A stretch of DNA of 20,723 nucleotides, from the IMG/VR virus record IMGVR_UViG_3300015164_000009, positions 1-20,723 of that record. One strand, given 5' to 3'. Origin of the DNA: a virus. The translations under genes were made by a program, and so were the position numbers. The notes beneath the pieces were generated by a model, which did not search any database, had not been told where the DNA came from, and saw only the letters and a list, made by a program, of their open reading frames with translations. Shown here piece after piece: positions 14,388 through 20,723 of the stretch. The first letter of the stretch is position 1, and the number at the start of each line of letters is the position of its first letter.

Positions 14388-16468
14388 GGTGTTGGTACTG
14401 ATCCAGTTACATTACGGGTAATATTCTGAACTGTATTAGTCACTTTTGGTTCTGCTGCTGGTGCTGCACCACTGCCACCTTGCTTTTTCGGATCGTATCC
14501 ATATTGCTGTGGCATTGGTTGTGGTGGCAATTGTTTCATTATTTCTTGCATTGCTTTTGGATCCATTCCTTTCATAGCACCAGCAAACATCTGCATTGCT
14601 TGTTGCCATTGTGCTAATGCACCTTCATATGCCATTTGTTCTTGACTCTTTTCAAAATCTTGAATCCTACCGCCTTGTGTTTTCATGAAATAGGAAAACA
14701 ACGGTGGCAGATTATATCCTGCTGCAATCTGTGGACTGGAACCAATTACTTGCATTGCAACTTGTAATGTGTCAGAATTAATCAATTTATCAGTTGGAGT
14801 AAGTCCATCACTGACTTTGAAATCCATTACTGCTTTTCTCAATGCTACTGGATCAATCTCTACTACACGCTGCAAATCTTTATTAAATAGACTGATTCCA
14901 CCTTGGTATTGCAATATATTAATTTTCAATATATTCTTCAATGGAGTAAATACTTGATCTTCATATAGCAAACTACACATCTGATCACGGCCATTTGCAT
15001 TGCTCATTACAGACTGAAATTCATGTAATGTCTTATTACCCTTTACAAATTGGCCTTGTCTTACTGGATTCTGTCCAGAGATTAGATTTGCCATTCCCAT
15101 CAATGCTTGTGTTTCTTGTCCAATTATTCCTGCTTGTTCATCACGGAATGGAATTGAATAATATGCATCTTGTACTGGTTTACCATATGCCGAAGGCCGT
15201 ACTGGTATCTTGGCCGCCGGATTTTCACTGTTAATATGTGCCTCTGTTATGCGCGATGGATCATAAATACCCCGATCGCTAATAGCACGACGGCGAGCCG
15301 CAATACTACTATTCCACATAGCAGAAGTAATAGCTTGAATGGGAGCAACATTAGCAGCAAGAGATTTAGTTTGATATTCCAAACCATCCTCAAGAGGTTG
15401 ACCAAATAACATGGGAAGAAAACCATGAGCATTTGTTTGTCTCTCTGCGTAAAGTAATACTTGATGATTTACCCAAATGAATTTCCAAATTTGCGGAGTA
15501 TTAGGTGCTGGTACTCGCATTCCAAAATCACTAGGAAGAATCTTGCCGTACAATGTAGTAACTTCGTACATATTTTTGTATTTGATTTTCGGATCATTGG
15601 AAGCAATACCAGCCCATGCTTCCCAATTAAAATAACCCATCTTGTTATTTACATTCAGTAATGCATCTGGGTTAATATCTGGGATATAAAAGCCGCCCCA
15701 GGATTGTTGATTACTAGTCAATGTGCTACCTTGAGTGCCAACACCAGATTCAAATGCTGCTATAATATTGTCTACCATTTTATCTGGTAGCTTATTGATA
15801 AATGACTTAAGCTGAATCCTGGACATTAATTCAGTGAAACCAGCAAATTCACCTTTCCAGTACATCTCTGAAGGTGCTACACGAGTGTCAAATATTAGAT
15901 TATATGGATCACGGCGGCGTAAAGCATTACCTTCCCAGATCACCTCCTTAGGTTTAGCTTGAGTGGTACTGAATACTAAATCAGTTTCAAGCGCCGCCGT
16001 AACTACACGATCCCAATTTACTTCCATCGCACTGAGATTATACTTGAATCCATCTCTGAAAAATAGCATTAGTTCTCTTACCCAACCACCTACTGAACTC
16101 TGATTCTCTATTACTGTTTCCATCTGTAATGCAGCATCTTCATTTAATGGATTTGCAACTACACCAAATATTGGATGACCAGTAAGAAATACTGATGCTT
16201 GATAAGTTACAGCAGATTCCACCATTGGCATTACTACTGGTACTACCACATTCTGGAATTTGGTAGGATCACCATAGCGATTTGCTATTCTGGCTTTCCA
16301 TTGTTTTTCTGTGTAATCATTCTCACGAATATAATCTAAATCCATTCTGCGCATCTGTTGGCGCAGATTCCAATTCTGTGATTGCAAATTGCACGCTTGA
16401 TGATGGAATTGCAATAATGCTTCCTGAGTCTTTCTAGGAAGAATCATCGGAGTATTAGGTTGTGCCAT
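14384..16468 (-). CDS. Portal (head-tail connector) protein, 694 aa
   Basis: Length and position immediately after the terminase genes identify the portal ring protein. Characteristic segments are NRYGDPTKFQNVVVPVVMPM near residue 65, the Trp/Glu wing region with TLYGKILPSDFGMRVPAPN, an Arg-rich patch (NSSIAARRRAISDRGIYDPS), and the podovirus signature VRQGQFVKGNKTLHEFQSVM followed by SNANGRDQM. The last 90 residues are Met/Gln/Pro-rich (AMQMFAGAMKGMDPKAMQEI) and end in a disordered tail; barrel or internal-tail function is plausible. The start directly abuts the stop of the 115-aa gene (TAA-ATG). Codons for the Arg-rich patch form a CpG-dense island at 15190-15302. Confidence 0.85.
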   Translation of the reverse strand: MAQPNTPMILPRKTQEALLQFHHQACNLQSQNWNLRQQMRRMDLDYIRENDYTEKQWKARIANRYGDPTKFQNVVVPVVMPMVESAVTYQASVFLTGHPIFGVVANPLNEDAALQMETVIENQSSVGGWVRELMLFFRDGFKYNLSAMEVNWDRVVTAALETDLVFSTTQAKPKEVIWEGNALRRRDPYNLIFDTRVAPSEMYWKGEFAGFTELMSRIQLKSFINKLPDKMVDNIIAAFESGVGTQGSTLTSNQQSWGGFYIPDINPDALLNVNNKMGYFNWEAWAGIASNDPKIKYKNMYEVTTLYGKILPSDFGMRVPAPNTPQIWKFIWVNHQVLLYAERQTNAHGFLPMLFGQPLEDGLEYQTKSLAANVAPIQAITSAMWNSSIAARRRAISDRGIYDPSRITEAHINSENPAAKIPVRPSAYGKPVQDAYYSIPFRDEQAGIIGQETQALMGMANLISGQNPVRQGQFVKGNKTLHEFQSVMSNANGRDQMCSLLYEDQVFTPLKNILKINILQYQGGISLFNKDLQRVVEIDPVALRKAVMDFKVSDGLTPTDKLINSDTLQVAMQVIGSSPQIAAGYNLPPLFSYFMKTQGGRIQDFEKSQEQMAYEGALAQWQQAMQMFAGAMKGMDPKAMQEIMKQLPPQPMPQQYGYDPKKQGGSGAAPAAEPKVTNTVQNITRNVTGSVPTP

Positions 16469-16816
16469 TTATTTTTTACTCCACATATTGGATAAAAATT
16501 CAGTTACTTGATCAATCACTGAGGGTGAGGTAGATTCTTGTTTCGGCGCGGTGTTCACATCGGGCGATTCTACTGGCATCAAGTCTGAAACTACTTTCAA
16601 TACTCTATCTCTATTTTCCAATAATCTATCATGCTCTGCTATTAATATCTGCTTCAGTTTTGGATTTTTCTGTTCTGCTATTGCAGTACGCAATTCTGCA
16701 TAATTGGTATCAGACTGATCATGTATGTCATCCATCAATAATTCTGTTGGAGATAGTTGTAATTGTTTTTTCAGATTCTTATCTCTAGTGCTCAATCTAA
16801 TTTCAGGTTGTGGCAT
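16469..16816 (-). CDS. Hypothetical linker gene between large terminase and portal, 115 aa
   Basis: I choose ATG 16816 (MPQPEIRLSTRDKNLKKQLQ). The frame opens earlier only at a TTG at 16888, and that extension would translate an inverted repeat into a hydrophobic leader, so it is probably not used. The protein is charged and helical (LMDDIHDQSDTNYAELRTAI, LKQILIAEHDRLLENRDRVL) with a C-terminal helix (VIDQVTEFLSNMW). Upstream there is only a weak GAGACTGAG ribosome site. I do not recognise it. Confidence 0.55.
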   Translation of the reverse strand: MPQPEIRLSTRDKNLKKQLQLSPTELLMDDIHDQSDTNYAELRTAIAEQKNPKLKQILIAEHDRLLENRDRVLKVVSDLMPVESPDVNTAPKQESTSPSVIDQVTEFLSNMWSKK

Positions 16817-16840
16817 CTCAGTCTCAGTTAATCCATGTTG

Positions 16841-16866
16841 TTGGGATATTGTAAAAACTATCCCAA
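16841..16866 (-). other. Hairpin, 8-bp perfect stem and 10-base loop, after the large terminase gene
   Basis: TTGGGATA and TATCCCAA are separated by 10 bases. The stem begins nine bases after the large-terminase stop codon and ends 24 bases before the next ATG. Like the one after capsid it has a 10-base loop and no U-run of terminator type follows, so attenuation or mRNA processing is more likely than full termination. Confidence 0.4.
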
Positions 16867-16875
16867 GGACATATA

Positions 16876-18438
16876 TTAGAAACAACAATTCACTTCCGCG
16901 GGAAGTACTTGAATCTTTGCATCATCTTGTTGAATTATTTGATTCCATGCTACTACATACTCACCATACAATTCCAATACTTTTGGTGCATAAGTCAACA
17001 AGTCTAATATTCCATCAGTATTATCTCGTCTCATTGGATTGAATTGCATTATCTGCAAAAATACTTCAGACTTGCATTCCGGTGCGATGAAGATTTCACC
17101 AGAGGATAGTCCTTTAAACATAGTCAAGATACGGGAGTTCTTACTGAATCCTCCAGGATATACTTCAACGAATTCTAGTCCTTCTATATTCATCTGCTCA
17201 CATATGAATTTGAACCAATATAATAATGTACTTTGATATGCTACTGATTCACAACAGATCAGTCTGCAATTTTTACTAATTGCAAATTTCAATGCTTCTC
17301 GTATTGTATCACCTGGACTATACCTTGCTTCCAATACTTCGCGCAATACTGGAAATCCACTGAATACTTCGAAATATCCAATTGCTACTGCATCAGAATT
17401 AATCTTACCACTAGAAGGATCAATAAGGATAAAGTTACCGACAGGAATATCTCCATCACGGTAGGGTAATTCTGGTAATTTACTGAGATCAATGAGATGA
17501 TTTTGGCTTGCAGTTTCATCATTTAATACCTCAGCATAGAATACTTCAGGTCTACCCATTGATAGATCATTTTCATATTCTTTAATCAATTGCTTGATTG
17601 GTTGCAATTCTTCCCATAATGAAGAACCATCGGCAAGAATTCCACCAGCGATGAATTTGACCCAATTAGGATTCTTTTTAAGTTTTCTAAGGATTGAGAA
17701 TTTAGTAGGATACATATTTCCTACAAAAATAAATAAACAACCATGAGGCGATTTAGCTTTCATGGCAGTACCCATCATTTCACTTTCTAGTGTCTCAGAT
17801 TGAACTTGACTTTCTGCACATAGTTTTGACTGAATATCATCAAAAAGCATCACATCAGGACGCTCATTTTTCAATGATACACCACGAATTATCTCTACTG
17901 TACCTGCCATGAGGGTAATATTTCTTCCTCTGAATCCGAATTTCTTTAAATCCAGTCGATCTGTTTCTAGTCCTAATCTCCAATCACCAAATGTTTTTCT
18001 TGTATTTTCTTCATTGAGCATATCTGCCACATCAGCAATTATATTATTTGCTTTACCTTGATTTTCACATAATACCAATATGAATTTCTTTCCAGTAAAC
18101 AAAATACAATACAGTATAAACAATTTCATCAACATTGTTTTACCAAAACCACGCGGTAATCCCAATGCTAATTGACTGAAATCACGGCCGCGGCCTGCAT
18201 AGTCTAATAACCAATCCCACACTGCAAGGAATACTGGTGGAAAACTGTATTGATATATCGTAGGCATTGCAAGACCTGCCAAGAAATCAAGAGATTTCTT
18301 GCATAATGCAACTACTTGATCTGCATTGAATGATGCCTCAGTTACACTGGAAGTATCTGGTGCATTCACACCATCAGTAGTTTTCCAAGCATCTAATGCT
18401 TCTACTGAATCGAATCCTAGTTTATTCAGCAGGCTCAT
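16876..18438 (-). CDS. terL: Terminase large subunit (packaging ATPase and nuclease), 520 aa
   Basis: The ATPase and nuclease domains of the DNA packaging motor are visible. Walker A is LPRGFGKT (94-101) and Walker B is VMLFDD (196-201), followed by a coupling motif near FVGNMYPT (238-245). The nuclease half has FILIDPSSG (337-344, Asp340), LICCESVAYQS (393-403, Glu397) and DGILDLLTY (475-483, Asp475), consistent with an RNase H-like metal site. It should bind the portal and cut and pump DNA. The ATG overlaps the stop of the 63-aa ORF (ATGA). N-terminal residues 1-60 look like an added helical region. Confidence 0.9.
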   Translation of the reverse strand: MSLLNKLGFDSVEALDAWKTTDGVNAPDTSSVTEASFNADQVVALCKKSLDFLAGLAMPTIYQYSFPPVFLAVWDWLLDYAGRGRDFSQLALGLPRGFGKTMLMKLFILYCILFTGKKFILVLCENQGKANNIIADVADMLNEENTRKTFGDWRLGLETDRLDLKKFGFRGRNITLMAGTVEIIRGVSLKNERPDVMLFDDIQSKLCAESQVQSETLESEMMGTAMKAKSPHGCLFIFVGNMYPTKFSILRKLKKNPNWVKFIAGGILADGSSLWEELQPIKQLIKEYENDLSMGRPEVFYAEVLNDETASQNHLIDLSKLPELPYRDGDIPVGNFILIDPSSGKINSDAVAIGYFEVFSGFPVLREVLEARYSPGDTIREALKFAISKNCRLICCESVAYQSTLLYWFKFICEQMNIEGLEFVEVYPGGFSKNSRILTMFKGLSSGEIFIAPECKSEVFLQIMQFNPMRRDNTDGILDLLTYAPKVLELYGEYVVAWNQIIQQDDAKIQVLPAEVNCCF

Positions 18439-18626
18439 ATATCTTTGTCAATTCCATTGTAATTATGTCCTATTCTCTGTGCTGGTTCCTTACTCTCACT
18501 AAATACACCCAGAAGTAATATTCTTGCAGCAGCTTTATTCGCTGCCAGCAATTGTTTCTTCTTGGCCTCAACCTGCGCCATTTCTGCTTCTTTCTCTAGT
18601 ATCTTCAATGGCAAGTTCATTAACAT
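18435..18626 (-). CDS. Small charged helical protein, 63 aa, overlapping the terminase small subunit gene
   Basis: It begins MLMNLPLKILEKEAEMAQVE, continues with AKKKQLLAANKAAARILLLG and ends GHNYNGIDKDI. AAGGAA four to five bases before the ATG is a good ribosome site, although it lies inside the upstream gene: the two overlap by 59 bases in different frames. The stop overlaps the large-terminase start (ATGA). It may be a packaging accessory protein or a linker for coupled translation. The ATG lies in a run of seven A bases (minus strand), which could also be a slippage site. Confidence 0.6.
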   Translation of the reverse strand: MLMNLPLKILEKEAEMAQVEAKKKQLLAANKAAARILLLGVFSESKEPAQRIGHNYNGIDKDI

Positions 18627-19161
18627 TTTTTTCCTTAGATAGCTTTTCTAATGCATGGGATTGTATTGTTAGCAGATTTTGCTCGTTCCCTTCTGATCCT
18701 ACTGTAACAACTTGGCCTTGAATATTTGTCTGAAATTTGTTTATAATCTGTACTGGGACTACCAGTTGTATCACTGCTTGTTTTTCAATCATTGCTTCTG
18801 GTGTGCTGGCCCCGCGCCTTTTTGCATTATTAATTACCGCAATTGCTTTAATTATTTCCATTGGACGATGCATTAATGGAATACAGTCATCTATTAATTT
18901 TTTAATCAATACATCTTCAGCACTGTCATATGCATCATCGCGATCATTGTGTTTTGCTAGATTTTTGTACCGCAATTCTGCTACTTTTGCAGCAAAATTC
19001 TCATCAGACAACAGTTGACTGATTCTTGCCTTACTTATTCCTAAACTATCAGCCACCGCAGTGGGTGCAATACCACTACCTAGCAGTTTCAATGCTCTTT
19101 CATCGGTAATACTAAGCAATGGGGCCGGGGTGTTCATCGCAGTGTCATTCATTACCTGCAT
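18568..19161 (-). CDS. Terminase small subunit-like protein with helix-turn-helix, 197 aa
   Basis: Residues 20-50 form a helix-turn-helix: ERALKLLGSGIAPTAVADSL then GISKARISQLLSD, the DNA-binding form used by small terminase subunits. The middle is helical (DSAEDVLIKKLIDDCIPLM, RPMEIIKAIAVINNAKRRG), suited to ring formation, and the tail has a beta segment (IQLVVPVQIINKFQTN) followed by a charged region. The position, first in the late block and just before the large subunit, supports the assignment; a DNA-binding regulator is the alternative. AAGAG four bases before the ATG is the likely ribosome site. Confidence 0.75.
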   Translation of the reverse strand: MQVMNDTAMNTPAPLLSITDERALKLLGSGIAPTAVADSLGISKARISQLLSDENFAAKVAELRYKNLAKHNDRDDAYDSAEDVLIKKLIDDCIPLMHRPMEIIKAIAVINNAKRRGASTPEAMIEKQAVIQLVVPVQIINKFQTNIQGQVVTVGSEGNEQNLLTIQSHALEKLSKEKNVNELAIEDTRERSRNGAG

Positions 19162-19270
19162 TATGCTCTTTATAGCATCAGGACTCAGGGGAAGTTAGTT
19201 TCTTTATGCCAAATCTAGCATTTAGGATACACGCGCCATAGGAACTCAAAAAGGCTTCCATCCCCCGGCA

Positions 19271-19367
19271 GTTAGTGAGTGCTTACTGCGGAATGTTAGT
19301 GAGTGCTTACACTGACAAGGATGCAAGGATGATTCAGCGCCTCGATGTGAGTACTTACACTGACAAG
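19271..19367. repeat. Three spaced copies of a near-palindromic 12-mer, 24 and 48 bases apart
   Basis: GTTAGTGAGTGCTTAC occurs at 19271 and 19295; the third copy reads GTGAGTACTTAC (19347-19358). Copies two and three are followed by ACTGACAAG. GTGAGTACTTAC is a palindrome except for one pair, as expected for a dimeric regulator site. Spacings of 24 and 48 bases keep both helical face and reading frame. Operators, replication iterons or a short repeated peptide are all possible. Confidence 0.6.
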
Positions 19368-19395
19368 TAGCTGACTGGATACCTGCTAGGACATG

Positions 19396-19424
19396 GTTAT
19401 AGCTGTATGCCTATACAGTGTCGC
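19396..19424 (-). promoter_or_regulatory. Weak candidate late promoter with an inverted repeat filling its spacer
   Basis: On the minus strand GCGACA (19424-19419), 17 bases, TATAAC (19401-19396): 4/6 and 5/6 matches to sigma70 boxes. The spacer is almost exactly the inverted repeat CTGTAT-AGGC-ATACAG, where a regulator could sit. The start would lie about 230 bases before the first late gene, with the three repeats inside the leader. The boxes are weak. Confidence 0.3.
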
Positions 19425-19486
19425 TAGAATCAACAGTCTCAACACGCTGTAAGGCATTGATTCTATTGTGTTTTGTGCTGTCAATG

Positions 19487-19514
19487 TTGATATTTCAACG
19501 TGTAAGCATATTGT
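19487..19514 (+). promoter_or_regulatory. Weak candidate promoter for the plus-strand genes
   Basis: TTGATA (19487-19492), 16 bases, TATTGT (19509-19514): 5/6 and 4/6 matches to sigma70 boxes, reading towards the 204-aa gene. The -35 box overlaps the inverted repeat GTTGA-N4-TCAAC (19486-19499), a possible repressor site. Confidence 0.3.
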
Positions 19515-19647
19515 GTGCCAGATGGTCAGGCATAACTCATTGATATTGCAGCGGAATATAAATTAGTTCATGGCGGATTGGTGGCATGGGAGTTGCATAT
19601 AGTAGTATGTGCATATTGCACGACTAACTAAACAGGAGACTAGAACC

Positions 19648-20262
19648 ATGTTGTATCCAGTGATAGCGAGTAAAGACCTTGCCAAGACCATTCCTGAAGG
19701 AATGACAGTGTTCAGTGTTTCAAGGAATGATGGTAAGAAAGGAAAGAGCGGGATTGTCTGTGTCGCGCCAGGAATTAGCGAAGCGGTGCGGAATGTGTTT
19801 GTGTCCAGTGCTGAGGGTGTTGCGTTCGTGCAAGATCAAATGGAATGGCTGAAGTCCAAAGTCATCAGTGCCATTCACGCGAAAGGCAATACGGTGCATG
19901 ACGAGAATACAGGTATTACTGCCATTCTCGCGCAAGCCAGACTGGAAACGGAAAGCCAGAGAATGACCAAAGAGGCAATCGAAGTCTGGTTCGATGCTGA
20001 TTTGGCTCCGCTGGTTGCAGGTCGCATCACTGCCAAAATGGTTGGCATTGCGGCAGACAAGGTAGAAAAGCTGGTCGCAGGGTACAAAGGGAAATTCGCC
20101 AGTCTGAGCGGCAGAGATGTTTCCCTTGCTCCTGAAGTCAAGGCGCAGATGTTGAAAGCATTGGAACTGCTGCCGGAAGATTACGACCATGTAATCGCGG
20201 TCAAGGTAGCTGAGAAGCTGAATAGCATCAGTGAGGCGACAGAAACACTTGCGGCATTGTAG
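19648..20262 (+). CDS. Protein of unknown function, 204 aa
   Basis: I choose ATG 19648 (MLYPVIASKDLAKTIPEGMT); AGGAG ends nine bases upstream, whereas the longer frame starts only at a GTG (19609). The N-terminal 60 residues look beta-rich (TVFSVSRNDGKKGKSGIVCV), and from about residue 60 the chain is helical and charged (GVAFVQDQMEWLKSKVISAI, ILAQARLETESQRMTKEAIE). There is a short beta/helix stretch RITAKMVGIAADKVEKLVAG near residue 130, and the tail is helical (LKALELLPEDYDHVIAVKVA). No catalytic motif or membrane segment is visible. Base composition is GC- and CpG-richer than the late block. The ribosome leader (AACAGGAGACTAGAACC) resembles that of the next gene, so both may belong to one early or middle group. 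Confidence 0.75.
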   Translation: MLYPVIASKDLAKTIPEGMTVFSVSRNDGKKGKSGIVCVAPGISEAVRNVFVSSAEGVAFVQDQMEWLKSKVISAIHAKGNTVHDENTGITAILAQARLETESQRMTKEAIEVWFDADLAPLVAGRITAKMVGIAADKVEKLVAGYKGKFASLSGRDVSLAPEVKAQMLKALELLPEDYDHVIAVKVAEKLNSISEATETLAAL

Positions 20263-20270
20263 GGCAGTAG

Positions 20271-20306
20271 CATAAGGTCAGGATACTTCGGTATCCTTTC
20301 CTTATG
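20271..20306 (+). terminator. Strong two-part hairpin with UUCG loop between the plus-strand genes
   Basis: CATAAGG-TC-AGGATAC-TTCG-GTATCCT-TT-CCTTATG: seven plus seven perfect base pairs split by a 2x2 internal loop, closed by C(UUCG)G, an unusually stable tetraloop. It starts eight bases after the stop of the 204-aa gene. No U-run follows, so it may be a weak or factor-dependent terminator, or an RNase III-type processing site that sets the ratio of the two genes. Confidence 0.65.
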
Positions 20307-20358
20307 TACTGTACGCCAGGAATTAGAATCTATATCTTGAAACTAGGAGACAAATCCA

Positions 20359-20723
20359 ATGCATGAAATTGAAAAGTATGCATTAGCAGACAAGCTAATG
20401 CGGGAAGTGTGGCAGAATTATAGTGTGGTATATGGAGTAAAAATGCCAAGCTATCCGCAGTTTGATGCGACTAGCAAGGCAATGGGAACCGCAGGGTTTT
20501 ACTATTTCAACAGCCGCAAAGTCTGGATTAATCTTGCGTTCTATCAGGGTGGTGATACAACAGACTTGCGTGAAACAATAGCGCATGAGTTGGCGCATCA
20601 CTTGTGCAGAATGATGTTTCCAAATGCGCCACAAGCACATGGCCCACAATTTAAAAACATCATGCAAAGTATTGGCTATGATGGTAATAGATGCCATAGT
20701 ATGAATGTTGCAATGGCAAGGAA
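20359..20723 (+). CDS. SprT-like zinc metalloprotease, N-terminal part, cut by the right window edge
   Basis: The frame opens at ATG 20359 with AGGAG nine bases upstream and runs for 121 codons to the window end. H76-E77-L-A-H80 in AHELAHHL is the HExxH zinc site, followed by H94 in AHGPQFKN, the third ligand in the H-G-x-x-F-K arrangement of SprT/Spartan proteins. Upstream, VWINLAFYQ and TDLRETIAHELAH fit the family's strand-helix order. SprT-like proteins are zinc proteins; Spartan cuts DNA-protein crosslinks, but the role in phages is unknown. A C-terminal zinc ribbon would lie beyond the window. Confidence 0.85.
   Translation, partial: MHEIEKYALADKLMREVWQNYSVVYGVKMPSYPQFDATSKAMGTAGFYYFNSRKVWINLAFYQGGDTTDLRETIAHELAHHLCRMMFPNAPQAHGPQFKNIMQSIGYDGNRCHSMNVAMAR

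Larger units (their letters stand above)
19162..19647. promoter_or_regulatory. Gene-free divergent control region between late (left) and plus-strand (right) genes
   Basis: This 486-base stretch has no convincing gene. It separates the first late gene (read left) from the 204-aa gene (read right), so it should hold both promoters. It contains the three-copy repeat (19271-19367), inverted repeat CTGTAT-N4-ATACAG (19403-19418), GTTGA-N4-TCAAC (19486-19499), GTGCA-TAT-TGCAC (19609-19621), and direct TGCATAT copies at 19594 and 19610. I see no tRNA and no T7-type consensus promoter. Confidence 0.6.

Noticed and set aside
16469-16888. Longer version of the linker gene with hydrophobic leader
   Set aside because: It needs a TTG start inside the large-terminase gene and reads through a perfect inverted repeat; ATG 16816 is more likely.
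19162-19647. CRISPR-like array or tRNA in the control region
   Set aside because: Three short copies at 24 and 48 bases with no spacer of constant length, and no cloverleaf arms.
19720-20190. Minus-strand open frame of 156 codons
   Set aside because: Opposite the 204-aa gene, which has a good ribosome site and plausible protein composition; the antisense product is Phe/Cys/His-rich and unlike a real protein.

Overview
The window is a stretch of a tailed-phage genome, most likely a short-tailed phage (podovirus) of a Gram-negative, probably proteobacterial, host. The evidence is a complete virion block: terminase subunits, portal, scaffold, major capsid protein, a T7 gp11-sized tail tube/adaptor protein, a large tail nozzle-like protein and three long proteins placed where T7-like phages encode their internal ejection proteins. 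I see no tape-measure, sheath or baseplate gene. A lipobox protein and a peptidase M15 endolysin fit a Gram-negative host. No integrase or host gene is visible.

Layout: everything from 1 to 19161 is read leftwards (minus strand) as one tightly packed late block. In transcription order it holds a terminase small subunit with an HTH (18568-19161), a 63-aa overlapping ORF, the large terminase (16876-18438), a 115-aa linker gene, portal (14384-16468), a 93-aa gene, scaffold (13324-14085), a 132-aa beta-rich protein, major capsid (11612-12838), a 146-aa gene, tube/adaptor (10433-11032), tail fibre (9509-10429) and a small gene behind it. A lysis cassette follows at 7335-9229: M15 endolysin, coiled-coil membrane protein, a 57-aa two-helix membrane protein too short for routine ORF calling, a holin candidate, a lipoprotein and a 68-aa protein. 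Then come a short tailspike-like protein (6730-7323), the nozzle-like protein (5182-6723), a 151-aa protein and three putative ejection proteins, the last running off the left edge. Many junctions are ATGA overlaps or gaps of 0-6 bases, so translation is probably coupled.

At 19162-19647 lies a gene-free divergent control region. It holds three copies of a near-palindromic 12-mer at 24 and 48 base spacing, several small inverted repeats, and weak sigma70-like promoter candidates in both directions. To its right, genes run on the plus strand: a 204-aa protein of unknown function (19648-20262), a strong UUCG-loop hairpin, and an SprT-like zinc metalloprotease (20359 to the window end).

The two arms differ in composition. 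The late block is AT-richer and in many genes very poor in CpG (I count 5 in 570 bases at 4081-4650), while the plus-strand 204-aa gene has 31 CpG in 615 bases. CpG-richer patches occur inside the late block (end of the tail fibre gene, coiled-coil gene, capsid gene, part of portal), which suggests a mosaic history. I did not find a clearly novel defence or regulatory system. The best candidates for something new are the control region repeats, the intergenic hairpins, the small lysis-cassette proteins and the uncharacterised ejection proteins.
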